64,000 nt of DNA from positions 2,737,001 to 2,801,000 of the forward strand of contig NZ_CP011567.1 of the NCBI RefSeq assembly GCF_001655615.1, in the 5' to 3' direction. Both the position numbers and the translations under genes were made by a program. Below are positions 1 through 7,971 of the stretch, piece by piece (positions within the stretch are counted from its first letter, which is position 1; every line of letters starts with the position of its first letter). The stretch comes from Pseudomonas sp. GR 6-02. Lineage in GTDB: Bacteria > Pseudomonadota > Gammaproteobacteria > Pseudomonadales > Pseudomonadaceae. A model generated the notes under the pieces. That model was not told the origin of the DNA. It saw only the letters and a program-made list of their open reading frames with translations, and did not search any database.

Positions 1-749
1 AGGTTGGCGATTTGCTCGTGCAGCGGAGTGTCCAGGGTCAGGTCGGCGATCTCGAAGCCCTGGGCCTTGGCATGCGCCAGGCGCAGCGGATTGACGTCGC
101 CGACTATCACCACCGCCGCACCCAGCAGACGGGCGGAGGCGGCGGCAGCCAGTCCGACCGGACCGGCGCCGGCGATATACACCGTGCTGCCAGGGCCGAC
201 ACCGGCGGTCACCGCGCCATGGTAGCCGGTCGGCAGGATATCGGAGAGGCAGGTCAGGTCGCGGATTTTCTCCATTGCCTTGTCGCGGTCGGGCAGCTTC
301 AGCAGGTTGAAGTCGGCATACGGCACCAACACATATTCGGCCTGGCCGCCAACCCAGTCACCCATGTCCACATAGCCATAGGCACCGCCGGGGCGCGCCG
401 GATTGACCGTCAGGCAGACGCCGGTGTGCTGCTCCTTGCAACTGCGACAACGGCCGCAGGCGACGTTGAACGGCACCGATACCAGGTCACCGATCTGCAC
501 GTTTTCCACGTCACGGCCCTTCTCGATGACCTCGCCGGTGATCTCATGGCCAAGCACCAGCCCGACCTGGGCCGTGGTCCGGCCACGCACCATATGCTGG
601 TCGGAGCCGCAGATATTGGTCGAAACCACGCGCAGGATCACGCCATGGTCAATGCGCTTGCCGCGCGGGTCTTCCATTTTCGGATAGGGGATGGTTTGCA
701 CCTCGACCTTGCCTGCGCCGAGATACACGACACCACGATTACCAGACAT
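1..749 (-). CDS. fdhA: Glutathione-independent formaldehyde dehydrogenase, 3' end outside window
   Basis: Zinc-dependent medium-chain alcohol dehydrogenase that oxidises formaldehyde with tightly bound NAD and no glutathione; cytosolic. The minus-strand translation begins MSGNRGVVYLGAGKVEVQTI and shows the catalytic-zinc segment NICGSDQH, the GHEITGE motif, the structural-zinc loop CGRCRSCKEQHTGVC and the start of a Rossmann fold (GAGPVGLAAA). About 249 of the roughly 399 codons expected for the family are present; the C-terminus lies beyond base 1. The start is supported by a GAGGTG ribosome site just upstream. An A-rich leader (763-774, read on the minus strand) resembles a Crc/Hfq target. 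Formaldehyde is released by vanillate O-demethylation, so its presence near vanAB is functionally sensible. Confidence 0.93.
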   Translation of the reverse strand, partial: MSGNRGVVYLGAGKVEVQTIPYPKMEDPRGKRIDHGVILRVVSTNICGSDQHMVRGRTTAQVGLVLGHEITGEVIEKGRDVENVQIGDLVSVPFNVACGRCRSCKEQHTGVCLTVNPARPGGAYGYVDMGDWVGGQAEYVLVPYADFNLLKLPDRDKAMEKIRDLTCLSDILPTGYHGAVTAGVGPGSTVYIAGAGPVGLAAAASARLLGAAVVIVGDVNPLRLAHAKAQGFEIADLTLDTPLHEQIAN

Positions 750-1137
750 GATTTCACCTCGCTTTTGTTGTTGTGAGAACACGGCCCTTGTACTGCGAAG
801 GGTCGCGCGGCCTTACAGTGCGGCGGTAAATGTCTTGCGTTTGCGCGTGAATGCAGATGGGTTGGAAGTCACCTTCCAACGATGCGTGATAAGCCGTCAT
901 CGTATTGATCCTACGCCTGGTATCAGCACCCTGCGAGGGCATTTAGCACCCAATTACCCCCCGGTTGGCAGGGCTGGCGCAGGAGTAACGGGCGCTGAAC
1001 GCCGTGTTTGCCCCCCATCAAAGCACAGCGTTTAAAATATTTTTATCTGATAAATGTTTTATTGACTAAAAAATAATACCGGGTAATTATTTCCCTGCAT
1101 CTGCTTTCACGCAGAGTCATTTTGCAGGGGAAACCCG
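750..1137. promoter_or_regulatory. Divergent intergenic region between fdhA and the serine hydrolase gene
   Basis: No gene is seen in these 388 bases. The part next to 1138 is strongly AT-rich. It holds a possible sigma-70 promoter on the plus strand: TTGACT at 1062-1067, a 16-base spacer and TAATTA at 1084-1089. The spacer end contains a small palindrome, TACC-G-GGTA (1077-1085), which could be an operator for the TetR protein encoded at 5077. The fdhA side carries that gene's ribosome site and A-rich leader. Confidence 0.45.
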
Positions 1138-2400
1138 ATGAGTCAGAACACCGTGCCGTTGCTGGCCAGTCTTTACATTGAGACGAATGAATCGTCACTC
1201 CACAGGCGCTTGGCGCCTTCGTTTATGCAGGGTTTTCCGGCCGAGCCGAAACGCCGCGTCACCTGGAACAACTGGATGCGTCCACCGTTCAATCAGTGGG
1301 GGTTCCGCAATCTGGCGCGCCTGCGTCCCTCCATTGATGTGGAGGCGGGTGGCGGACCGGTCAGCGTCTTGAAGGAAGCGCCACAAGCGCTGGATGAACT
1401 GCACTTCGACAGTGAATGTGGCTTGAGCGTCAGTGTCATCGATCATCTGGTGGTCAGTCAGACCGACGCCTTTTTGGTGATGCAGGGCGACACCGTGCTG
1501 TTCGAGCGTTACTTCAACGGCCAGCGTCCCCGCGACCGGCACGTCATGTTCTCGGTGACCAAGTCGCTGATCGGCACCCTGGGGGAGCAACTGGTCTGCG
1601 ATGGCATCCTCAATCCGGAGTTGCCGGCGGCGTTTTACGTGCCCGAACTGTTGGGCAGCGCGTTTGGCGATGCCACGGTGCGCCAGCTGTTCGACATGGC
1701 CGTGGGCATCGACTACAGCGAAGTCTATGACGATCCCAACTCCGAGAGCTCGCAGTACGGCTATGCCTGCGGTTTCCAGCCGGCACCTGCGCAGTACGCT
1801 CAGTTCGAGTCGCTGTATCAGTACCTGCCGTCGCTGAAAAAACGCGGCAGTCACGGCGGCTTTTTCCATTACGTGACCGCCACCACCGAAGCCCTGGCCT
1901 GGGTCATGGAGCGCGCTTCGGGCAAGGCTTGCAATCAATTGCTGCAAGACATCTGGAGCCAGTTGGGGTGTGAGCGCGACGGCTACTTCATGGCCGATCC
2001 TTGGGGGCGTAGCGTTGCCGGTGCCGGTTTCAACGCCACCTTGCGAGACATGGCGCGGTTCGGTCGGCTGCTGGCCAACGACGGTCGCCATGATGGGCTG
2101 CAATTGCTGTCGACCGAGACGGTTGCACGCATTTGCTCCGGCTCCGATCCAGCGATCTACGCCAAAAACTCCGAGTTCTCCCAATGGACCCCTGACGCTT
2201 CCTACCGCAGCCAGTGGTACGTCTTCAACGACCACAGTCAGGCGATCATGGCCGGCGGTATCCACGGCCAGTACCTGTTCGTCGATAAGCCGTCCGGTGT
2301 GGTGATCGTCAAGCAGTCATCGCTGACCGAGGCTGTCAGCCCGTTCGATGCTGACAGCGTGCGCATGCTGCGTGCCATCGCCGCGCACCTTACTCACTGA
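1138..2400 (+). CDS. Serine hydrolase, class C beta-lactamase / 6-aminohexanoate-dimer hydrolase-like fold
   Basis: A 420-residue protein of the beta-lactamase-related serine hydrolase family, whose members cleave amides (NylB-type) or esters. The nucleophile motif SxxK is seen as SVTK at residues 139-142. The later conserved block around FHYVTATTEAL supplies the Tyr expected of the YxN-like motif, and GIHGQ lies where the third HxG-type motif belongs. There is no signal peptide, so it probably acts in the cytoplasm. It heads a plus-strand set with an outer-membrane channel and a polyamine-type binding protein. This suggests that an imported amide or ester, perhaps a polyamine or aromatic-amine conjugate, is its substrate. 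The substrate cannot be told from sequence. Confidence 0.78.
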   Translation: MSQNTVPLLASLYIETNESSLHRRLAPSFMQGFPAEPKRRVTWNNWMRPPFNQWGFRNLARLRPSIDVEAGGGPVSVLKEAPQALDELHFDSECGLSVSVIDHLVVSQTDAFLVMQGDTVLFERYFNGQRPRDRHVMFSVTKSLIGTLGEQLVCDGILNPELPAAFYVPELLGSAFGDATVRQLFDMAVGIDYSEVYDDPNSESSQYGYACGFQPAPAQYAQFESLYQYLPSLKKRGSHGGFFHYVTATTEALAWVMERASGKACNQLLQDIWSQLGCERDGYFMADPWGRSVAGAGFNATLRDMARFGRLLANDGRHDGLQLLSTETVARICSGSDPAIYAKNSEFSQWTPDASYRSQWYVFNDHSQAIMAGGIHGQYLFVDKPSGVVIVKQSSLTEAVSPFDADSVRMLRAIAAHLTH

Positions 2401-2489
2401 AACGCCTCATAACGACAAGAAGTTTGCGACCTATTCGCCTGGCTCGACCAGGTGTTGGCGGCGCTTTGCGCCGCCATTCACTGCCCTGT

Positions 2490-2511
2490 AACAACAATAA
2501 TCACACAGGAG
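2490..2511 (+). promoter_or_regulatory. A-rich Crc/Hfq-like motif and ribosome site before the porin gene
   Basis: AACAACAATAA (2490-2500) fits the repeated AAN pattern bound by Hfq/Crc in Pseudomonas catabolite repression. It is followed by AGGAG (2507-2511), six bases before the chosen ATG at 2518. This ribosome site is why that ATG is preferred over an upstream GTG at 2452. Confidence 0.6.
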
Positions 2512-2517
2512 CTTCAT

Positions 2518-3855
2518 ATGGTTCTCATGACGCGTTTCTCTCGAACGCTCTTAGCGGTCGGCTTACCCCTGACCGCCCAAGTCGCACTGGCGGGCTACAC
2601 CTTCGAGGATGGCAACCTCAAGGGTGAGGTCAACTTCACTGCCGGCGGTGCGACCCTTTCCACCCGTAACGTCAACTTCGGCAGCGGCCGCGTCGATGCG
2701 CGCAGTGGCAAGAATGGCGGTACGAAAATCGACTGGCAGGAGCTCTACGTCAAGCCCGGCGTCAAGCTGGAATACGCCCTGCAGCCAGACTTCAGCCTGT
2801 TGGCCGGTGGCTCGCTGGTGGCGGCGACCACCTTTGGCGACGGCGATGCCGGCGGCTTCACCCGCAGCTCTGATGGTGATGTAGCCACCGAAGAACTCTA
2901 CGGTGGTTTCCGGGCCGGGGAGTGGACGCTCACAGCCGGTCGCCAGAACTACATGATCGGCACCGGCTTCATCGTCATGGACGGTAACCTCGACCAACTC
3001 AAGGACGGCGCCTACTGGCTTGGCCCCAGAACCGCCTTCAAGGATTCGGCCATCCTGGCCTGGGATCATGGCGCATTGAAGACCCAGGCCTTCACCTTGC
3101 GGGTCGATGACGATCTGGGTGACTTCCGCATGACCGGCGCTAACCTGGACTACAACCTCGACGACCAGGTGACACTGGGGGCCATGGCGATGAAGGTCAA
3201 CGCGCTGGGGCCCAAGGGCAGTACACTGCCACGACGCCGGGACGGGATGCAGGTGTACAACGTGCGTGCGTTGAAGGCCAAAGTACCGGGCGTGCCGGAC
3301 TTGACCCTGAATGCCGAATACGCCGTGGAACGGGGCAGTGGTGAAGGCGTGGATTACGATGCCAACGCCTGGTACGGTCAGGCGGATTACGCCTTCAACA
3401 CGTTGCCGCTGACCCCGGTGATCGGCTATCGCTACGCCAGTTTTTCCGGCGACGACAACCTCGCCGACAACCGGCAGAAAGCCTGGGAGTCACTGAGCAA
3501 GGGCTTCGTCGACTGGAGCACCTGGCTGGTGGGGGATGTCGTCGGCAACTACCTGCTGTTCAACAGCAACGAAAACGTCCAGCAGTTCTCGCTCAAGACC
3601 CACCTCAATGAAACGCTGACCCTCGGCGCGATCCACTATCAGTTCTGGCTGGACGAGAAAAACTACATGGGTGCGCAGGTCAGCGATCGGCGCTTTGCGG
3701 ACGAGAGTGTGGTTTTCCTCGACTGGACCCCGACGCCGTCGTTCTATACGTCGCTCTCCTATAACTGGGTCAAGCCGCTGGCCGCTGCCAGGCAGGTGTT
3801 CGGCGATGACCAGAAATTCAGTGCGCTGGAACTGTACTTCACCTACCGCTATTAA
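2518..3855 (+). CDS. Outer-membrane channel, alginate-export-like beta-barrel porin
   Basis: A 445-residue protein with a signal peptide (hydrophobic LLAVGLPLTAQVALA just before the mature GYTFEDGN). The rest alternates in the way of a beta-barrel and ends in an aromatic residue (LYFTYRY), as exported porins do. It resembles the porin at 43887-45215: both have an early TFGDGDAxG/TWGDGDAAG segment, a GRQ followed by a GTGFI/GDGFI turn, and a conserved alanine-rich AYWLxxRxAF stretch. It probably admits the substrate or a breakdown product of the neighbouring hydrolase. The start is fixed by AGGAG six bases upstream. The exact substrate is unknown. Confidence 0.75.
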   Translation: MVLMTRFSRTLLAVGLPLTAQVALAGYTFEDGNLKGEVNFTAGGATLSTRNVNFGSGRVDARSGKNGGTKIDWQELYVKPGVKLEYALQPDFSLLAGGSLVAATTFGDGDAGGFTRSSDGDVATEELYGGFRAGEWTLTAGRQNYMIGTGFIVMDGNLDQLKDGAYWLGPRTAFKDSAILAWDHGALKTQAFTLRVDDDLGDFRMTGANLDYNLDDQVTLGAMAMKVNALGPKGSTLPRRRDGMQVYNVRALKAKVPGVPDLTLNAEYAVERGSGEGVDYDANAWYGQADYAFNTLPLTPVIGYRYASFSGDDNLADNRQKAWESLSKGFVDWSTWLVGDVVGNYLLFNSNENVQQFSLKTHLNETLTLGAIHYQFWLDEKNYMGAQVSDRRFADESVVFLDWTPTPSFYTSLSYNWVKPLAAARQVFGDDQKFSALELYFTYRY

Positions 3856-3894
3856 GTGCCGCGAGCCTTCGCGGCCGCGCAGGAGTGCTTCACC

Positions 3895-4998
3895 ATGAAC
3901 ACGTTTTTGCGTAACACCTTATTGGGCGCTGTAGTGTCGTTGCTGGCCAGCGGTGTGTGCCTGGCTGAAGAGCGCACGGTGCGGATCTACAACTGGATCG
4001 AATACCTGCCACCTGAAGTGCTCAAGAGCTTCCAGGAGGAAACGGGCATCCGTCCGATCTACGACGTTTTTGACAGTGTCGAAACCCTGGAGTCCAAGCT
4101 GCTGACCGGCAATTCCGGGTATGACGTGGTGTACCCCGGCAGCGCCAACCTGAGTCACCTGATCGCCGCCGGTGCCGTCCAGCCGCTGGACCGCAACCAG
4201 CTGCCGAACTGGCGGCACCTGGACCCGGAGTTCATGAAAACCCTGGAAGCTGCCGGTGATACGGGCAACCGCTACGCAGCACCGTATCTATGGGGCACCA
4301 CGCTGATCGGCTACAACGTCGACAAGGTTCAGCAAGTCCTGGGCGCCAATGTGCAGATGAACACCTGGGACATGATCTTCAAGGAAGAGAACCTCGCCAA
4401 GCTGGCCAGTTGCGGTGTCGGTTTCCTCGACGCGGCCAATGAAATCGTGCCCATCGCCTTGCACTACAAGGGCCTCGACCCCAACAGCCAGAAGCGCGAA
4501 GACTACCCGCAGGCCCAGGCGGCGATGATGAAGATTCGCCCGCACATCACCTACTTCAACTCCTCACGCTACGGCATGGACCTGGCCAACGGTGACATTT
4601 GCGTAGCCGTCGGCTGGTCGGGTGGCGTGGCGCTGGCCAAGCAACTGGCCGATGCGGCCGGCAAGGGCGTCAGGGTGGAGATGGCGTTACCCAAGGAAGG
4701 CGCGCCGATGTGGTCGGACGTGATGATGGTGCCGACCAACGCCCCCCATACCAAAGAAGCCTATGAGTTCATCAACTACATCCTGCGCCCTGACGTCATT
4801 GCCCGGATCAGCAACAAGATCGGTTACCCCAATCCGAACAAGGACGCCACCGCACTGGTGAACGCCGAGATCCGTAATAACCCCAACATGTATGTGCCGG
4901 ACGAAGCGCGCAAAACACTGTTCGCTCTGCAGCCCATGCCGGCAGCCGTGGAGCGGATCCGCACCCGCACCTGGACCACCATCAAGACCAACCGCTGA
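3895..4998 (+). CDS. Periplasmic polyamine-type solute-binding protein (PotF/SpuD/SpuE family)
   Basis: A 367-residue extracytoplasmic binding protein. A signal peptide ends near VCLA-EE, and the mature part starts with the family signature VRIYNWIEYLPPEVL, followed by YDVVYPGS, APYLWGTTLIGYN and a C-terminal WTTIKTNR. Relatives bind putrescine, spermidine or other cationic amines for ABC importers. No ATP-binding or permease gene is adjacent, so it must share a permease encoded elsewhere or act as a sensor. AGGAG lies nine bases before this ATG, 39 bases after the porin stop, which indicates one operon with the hydrolase and porin. Its ligand may be an aryl-polyamine or another amine, but this is inference. 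Confidence 0.85.
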   Translation: MNTFLRNTLLGAVVSLLASGVCLAEERTVRIYNWIEYLPPEVLKSFQEETGIRPIYDVFDSVETLESKLLTGNSGYDVVYPGSANLSHLIAAGAVQPLDRNQLPNWRHLDPEFMKTLEAAGDTGNRYAAPYLWGTTLIGYNVDKVQQVLGANVQMNTWDMIFKEENLAKLASCGVGFLDAANEIVPIALHYKGLDPNSQKREDYPQAQAAMMKIRPHITYFNSSRYGMDLANGDICVAVGWSGGVALAKQLADAAGKGVRVEMALPKEGAPMWSDVMMVPTNAPHTKEAYEFINYILRPDVIARISNKIGYPNPNKDATALVNAEIRNNPNMYVPDEARKTLFALQPMPAAVERIRTRTWTTIKTNR

Positions 4999-5076
4999 TC
5001 ATCGTGACGCCGGGCTCGCCAGCGATGACGCGCCTCGGCTATGGCATGCAGCCAGTCTGGGAGGAGGCTGGCGTTC

Positions 5077-5742
5077 TCAGGCCCGCATTCCGTAAAAGAG
5101 CAGCTCGGTGATACGCCTTACCTGGGCGGAGTGTGACTCGATGTCCGGCTGTTCCTGGTTGACCAGCCTGAACAACTGCAGGTGTGAGTAGTCGTTCAAC
5201 AGGAAGGCGGCCAGGTCGACGTTGAGGTCGGCGCGTAGCTTGCCGGCCTGTTGCAGTTCTCTGAGTAAACCGCTGATTTCGGCCCTGAGCGCATCGTTCA
5301 TGGCCCGATAACCTTCGGGCAGTCCGTTATCACCACCAAATAGAATCAACGGCAGCAGTTCACGCCAGAGACTGGGATGCATGACTTCCAGGGCGTAACC
5401 GGTCAGCAGGCGTTCCAGGTAGCACAGGGCGTCGACCGGATCCTCAATTTCAGGGATCTGGTTGCGGGTGTCCTTGAGTGCGCGCTGGTCGGCGTCGTGC
5501 AGGATTTCCAGGATGATTTCCTGCTTGTTGCCGAAATACTTGAACACGGTGGGCGCCGACACCCCAGCCTGGTTGGCGATCTGTTCGATGGTGGTGTTCT
5601 GGAAACCTTGACGCTCGAACAGTTCGATCGCCGCCTTGCTGATGGCTTGGCGTCGTTCGACTTTCTGACGTTCACGCAGTCCGCTCACGGTTGATCCCTT
5701 GTCGCTATGAATAAAGGGGGCGCATGTCGCCCAATCATCCAT
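5077..5742 (-). CDS. TetR/AcrR family transcriptional regulator
   Basis: A 221-residue TetR-type repressor. The N-terminal helix-turn-helix is clear: AISKAAIELFERQGFQNTTIEQIANQAGVSAPTVFKYFGNKQEI. The C-terminal half is the usual variable helical ligand-binding domain. It faces the 1138-4998 operon convergently, with its stop 78 bases from the binding-protein stop, and is the natural candidate controller of it. The annotated ATG gives about 19 extra residues; a shorter GTG start at VSGLRERQK is possible and would be closer to typical family length. A CGGGTAAAA stretch (5757-5765) upstream partly matches the palindrome before gene 1138. Confidence 0.85.
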   Translation of the reverse strand: MDDWATCAPFIHSDKGSTVSGLRERQKVERRQAISKAAIELFERQGFQNTTIEQIANQAGVSAPTVFKYFGNKQEIILEILHDADQRALKDTRNQIPEIEDPVDALCYLERLLTGYALEVMHPSLWRELLPLILFGGDNGLPEGYRAMNDALRAEISGLLRELQQAGKLRADLNVDLAAFLLNDYSHLQLFRLVNQEQPDIESHSAQVRRITELLFYGMRA

Positions 5743-5852
5743 GCAAAATACTTAATCGGGTAAAACTTTTAAAGCGCTAATTTCTGTAGTGCGCGTTTAT
5801 CCCGGAAGCGAAAAGTCTCGTTGGCTGATGGCGAGCGTCCTCAGGCTTAATA

Positions 5853-5868
5853 GTTAATTTCATTAATC
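5853..5868. promoter_or_regulatory. AT-rich palindrome TTAAT-N3-ATTAA upstream of the tetR-family gene
   Basis: GTTAATTTCATTAATC contains the inverted repeat TTAAT-TTC-ATTAA (5854-5866). The same 5-3-5 arrangement recurs at the ferR-ech promoter (25613-25625) and, with one extra base, at the MFS-OprD promoter (about 23487-23500). It is a possible operator; the protein is unknown. Confidence 0.35.
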
Positions 5869-5905
5869 TTTTACGCACTGTTCAGCGTGCATTGACCCGC
5901 CTGAA

Positions 5906-7678
5906 TCAAGCCGATGCCTGTCGGTATTTTTTCAGTCGATAGGCAAACTGCGCACGACTCAAACCCAGCAGTCGCGCGGCAGCGGCCAGATTGCCTTGGC
6001 TTTTTTGCAGCGCTTCATCGATCAGGCGCGACTCCAGCCCTTCAATGGAGAAGTGTTCCAGGCGAGCCAGGGTCTCCAGCAAGGCCGGGCGAGGCTGTGT
6101 GCCGGCGGGACTCTGGTCGGTTGCGGCGAGGCTGCCATTGTCGTCCAGAGAGTACGCATCCTGCGGCATGGGTTCGTTGCGAAACAGGTGGATCAGATCG
6201 ATGGCTTGGCCGTCTTCGCTGGCGATCAGGCCGCGCTCCACCAGGTTCTGCAGTTCTCGTACGTTGCCGGGGAAGTCATAGCGCAATAACACCTTGAGTG
6301 CGCGCATGGTCAGGCCGGCGGGTTTGCGGGCGTAGGCCTGACAGAAGCGCCGCAGGAACGCGTTGACCAGCAACGGAATGTCGTCGCGACGTTCGCGCAG
6401 CGGTGGCAGCACGATGGGGTAGACATTCAGCCGGTAGAACAAGTCTTCGCGAAATTCTCCGGCCGCCACGGCTTTGCGCAAGTCGACATTGGTGGCCGCC
6501 ACCACCCGGACGTCGACCTTGATGGGCTGGCCACCGCCGATGCGCTCGATCTCCCGCTCCTGCAATGCACGCAGCAACTTGCCCTGACCCGGCAGGCTGA
6601 GGCTGGCGATTTCGTCGAGAAACAGCGTGCCGCCCTGGGCGCGCTCGAAGCGTCCGGGGCGCGAATGGGTCGCGCCGGTGTAGGCGCCACGTTCGACACC
6701 GAACAGTTCAGCCTCGATCAGATTGTCCGGGATGGCGGCGCAGTTGAGCGCCACGAAAGGTGCTTGATGGCGTGGGCTGAACTGGTGCAACTGACGGGCG
6801 AACAACTCTTTGCCGACCCCGGACTCGCCGCTGAACAACACCGTGGCGGGCGTCGGCGCCACGCGCTGCAAGGCGAGGGTAGCGGCATTGAAGGCCGCGC
6901 TGGCGCCAATCGGTTTTGGTCCGCCGGGGTTTTCGCTGTCGTCATCCTGGGGGGCGGGCGCCGGGGCTTGAGGCTGTTTGGGTGCGGTACTTGAGGGCGA
7001 GGCGGTGAGATAACTCAGGTCCTGCTCGACATCGCCCCATTGCTCGGCGGTCTTGCCGATCACCCGGCAGCTCTCATGGCCCATGCCCCGGCATTCGGTT
7101 TCGCGGAAGATCACCAGACGGCCGAACAGCCCGCTGACATAACCGATGGCATAGCCCAGTTCGGTCCAGCACACCGGATCCTGGCCGATCCCGTAGGCGG
7201 CGATATGTTCGTCGGCCTCACAGGAATGGTGCCAGAGGAATTCACCTTCATAGAAGCCTGAGTCGGCGTCGAATTTGAAGTGCAGGGGTTCGACCTTGGT
7301 CATGCCTTCGAGTGTATGCAGACGCGTGCCGGCCGAGAAAACCGCCGCGGCGTCGGCGTCTGGCCAGCGCTCGCGGATCAGTCGCGCATCGCGCGCGCCG
7401 GAGAGATAGCCGGTACGGGTAAACAGGCCTCGGCTCTGTTCCAGTCCCTGGCGCTCGATAATTTCCCGTCGCAGCGCGCCGAAGGATGAGCTGTGCAATA
7501 GCAGCATGCGCTGGTCGTTGAGCCAGATACGTCCGTCAACAGGGGAAAAGAACAGGCATTCGGTCAACTCGGCCAGGGTCGGTGAGTTGCCTTCGGCCAG
7601 TTGGGTACTGTCGCCTCGGGGCGAGAAATGCTCCTCCTGCACGGCAAGATGAGGAAGCAGCGAATGGGGATTGTTCAT
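5906..7678 (-). CDS. Sigma-54-dependent activator of aromatic catabolism (XylR/DmpR family)
   Basis: A 590-residue enhancer-binding protein. Residues about 45-145 form the XylR_N effector-binding domain and about 165-210 the V4R domain ([14 protein letters not shown]). An Ala/Pro-rich linker (about 222-255) leads to the AAA+ domain with Walker A GESGVGKE (284-291), the sigma-54 contact loop GAYTGA (331-336; Tyr where most have Phe) and Walker B GGTLFLDE (349-356). A Fis-type helix-turn-helix ends the protein. Family members sense aromatic effectors directly. It is divergent from an aldehyde dehydrogenase gene preceded by a sigma-54 promoter, so it probably drives 7972-17039 in response to a benzyl- or coniferyl-type aromatic. 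Confidence 0.93.
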   Translation of the reverse strand: MNNPHSLLPHLAVQEEHFSPRGDSTQLAEGNSPTLAELTECLFFSPVDGRIWLNDQRMLLLHSSSFGALRREIIERQGLEQSRGLFTRTGYLSGARDARLIRERWPDADAAAVFSAGTRLHTLEGMTKVEPLHFKFDADSGFYEGEFLWHHSCEADEHIAAYGIGQDPVCWTELGYAIGYVSGLFGRLVIFRETECRGMGHESCRVIGKTAEQWGDVEQDLSYLTASPSSTAPKQPQAPAPAPQDDDSENPGGPKPIGASAAFNAATLALQRVAPTPATVLFSGESGVGKELFARQLHQFSPRHQAPFVALNCAAIPDNLIEAELFGVERGAYTGATHSRPGRFERAQGGTLFLDEIASLSLPGQGKLLRALQEREIERIGGGQPIKVDVRVVAATNVDLRKAVAAGEFREDLFYRLNVYPIVLPPLRERRDDIPLLVNAFLRRFCQAYARKPAGLTMRALKVLLRYDFPGNVRELQNLVERGLIASEDGQAIDLIHLFRNEPMPQDAYSLDDNGSLAATDQSPAGTQPRPALLETLARLEHFSIEGLESRLIDEALQKSQGNLAAAARLLGLSRAQFAYRLKKYRQASA

Positions 7679-7701
7679 TGTTATGCCCCTGAGCGAGTCG
7701 A

Positions 7702-7718
7702 CTGATCGAAATGATCAA
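7702..7718. promoter_or_regulatory. Candidate upstream activating site for the XylR/DmpR-type regulator
   Basis: The inverted repeat TGATC-N5-GATCA (about 7703-7717, read CTGATCGAAATGATCAA) resembles the TTGATC...GATCAA sites bound by XylR-family activators. It lies about 180-190 bases upstream of the predicted sigma-54 start site, a usual enhancer distance, and just upstream of the regulator's own start codon. Confidence 0.5.
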
Positions 7719-7870
7719 CTAGCAAAACAGTTATTAAACATAACTTTATCATTTGGACAAGTGGCGAGCTGCCGGCTGTACGCCAAGCACCTTGTCCTAT
7801 TCGCAAACACCCCTCTATAGCCCGCAGGCCAGAGCCTTCGCCACTTGAAATGCGGCGCGACGCAGGAAGT

Positions 7871-7885
7871 CGGCACAGCCCTTGC
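7871..7885 (+). promoter_or_regulatory. Sigma-54 (-24/-12) promoter
   Basis: CGGCAC-AGCCC-TTGC: the invariant GG (7872-7873) and GC (7884-7885) are separated by exactly ten bases, and both halves match the TGGCAC-N5-TTGC consensus except for the first base. Transcription should start near 7897, giving a leader of about 75 bases before the ATG at 7972. Confidence 0.8.
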
Positions 7886-7971
7886 TCTAGCGCTTTCACC
7901 ACGCAGACGCCTTGCATCGTTTTAGCAAGGCCGCGTCAGGCAATGACAAACACAAGAGCCGGGAGACCGAA

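Noticed and set aside
1195..2265. 356-codon minus-strand frame within the serine hydrolase gene
   Set aside because: Antisense shadow; the plus-strand gene has intact catalytic motifs.
2440..2475. Possible second sigma-54 promoter (GG...TTTGCG) before the porin at 2518
   Set aside because: The GG to GC spacing is nine, not ten, bases and the -24 box is poor.
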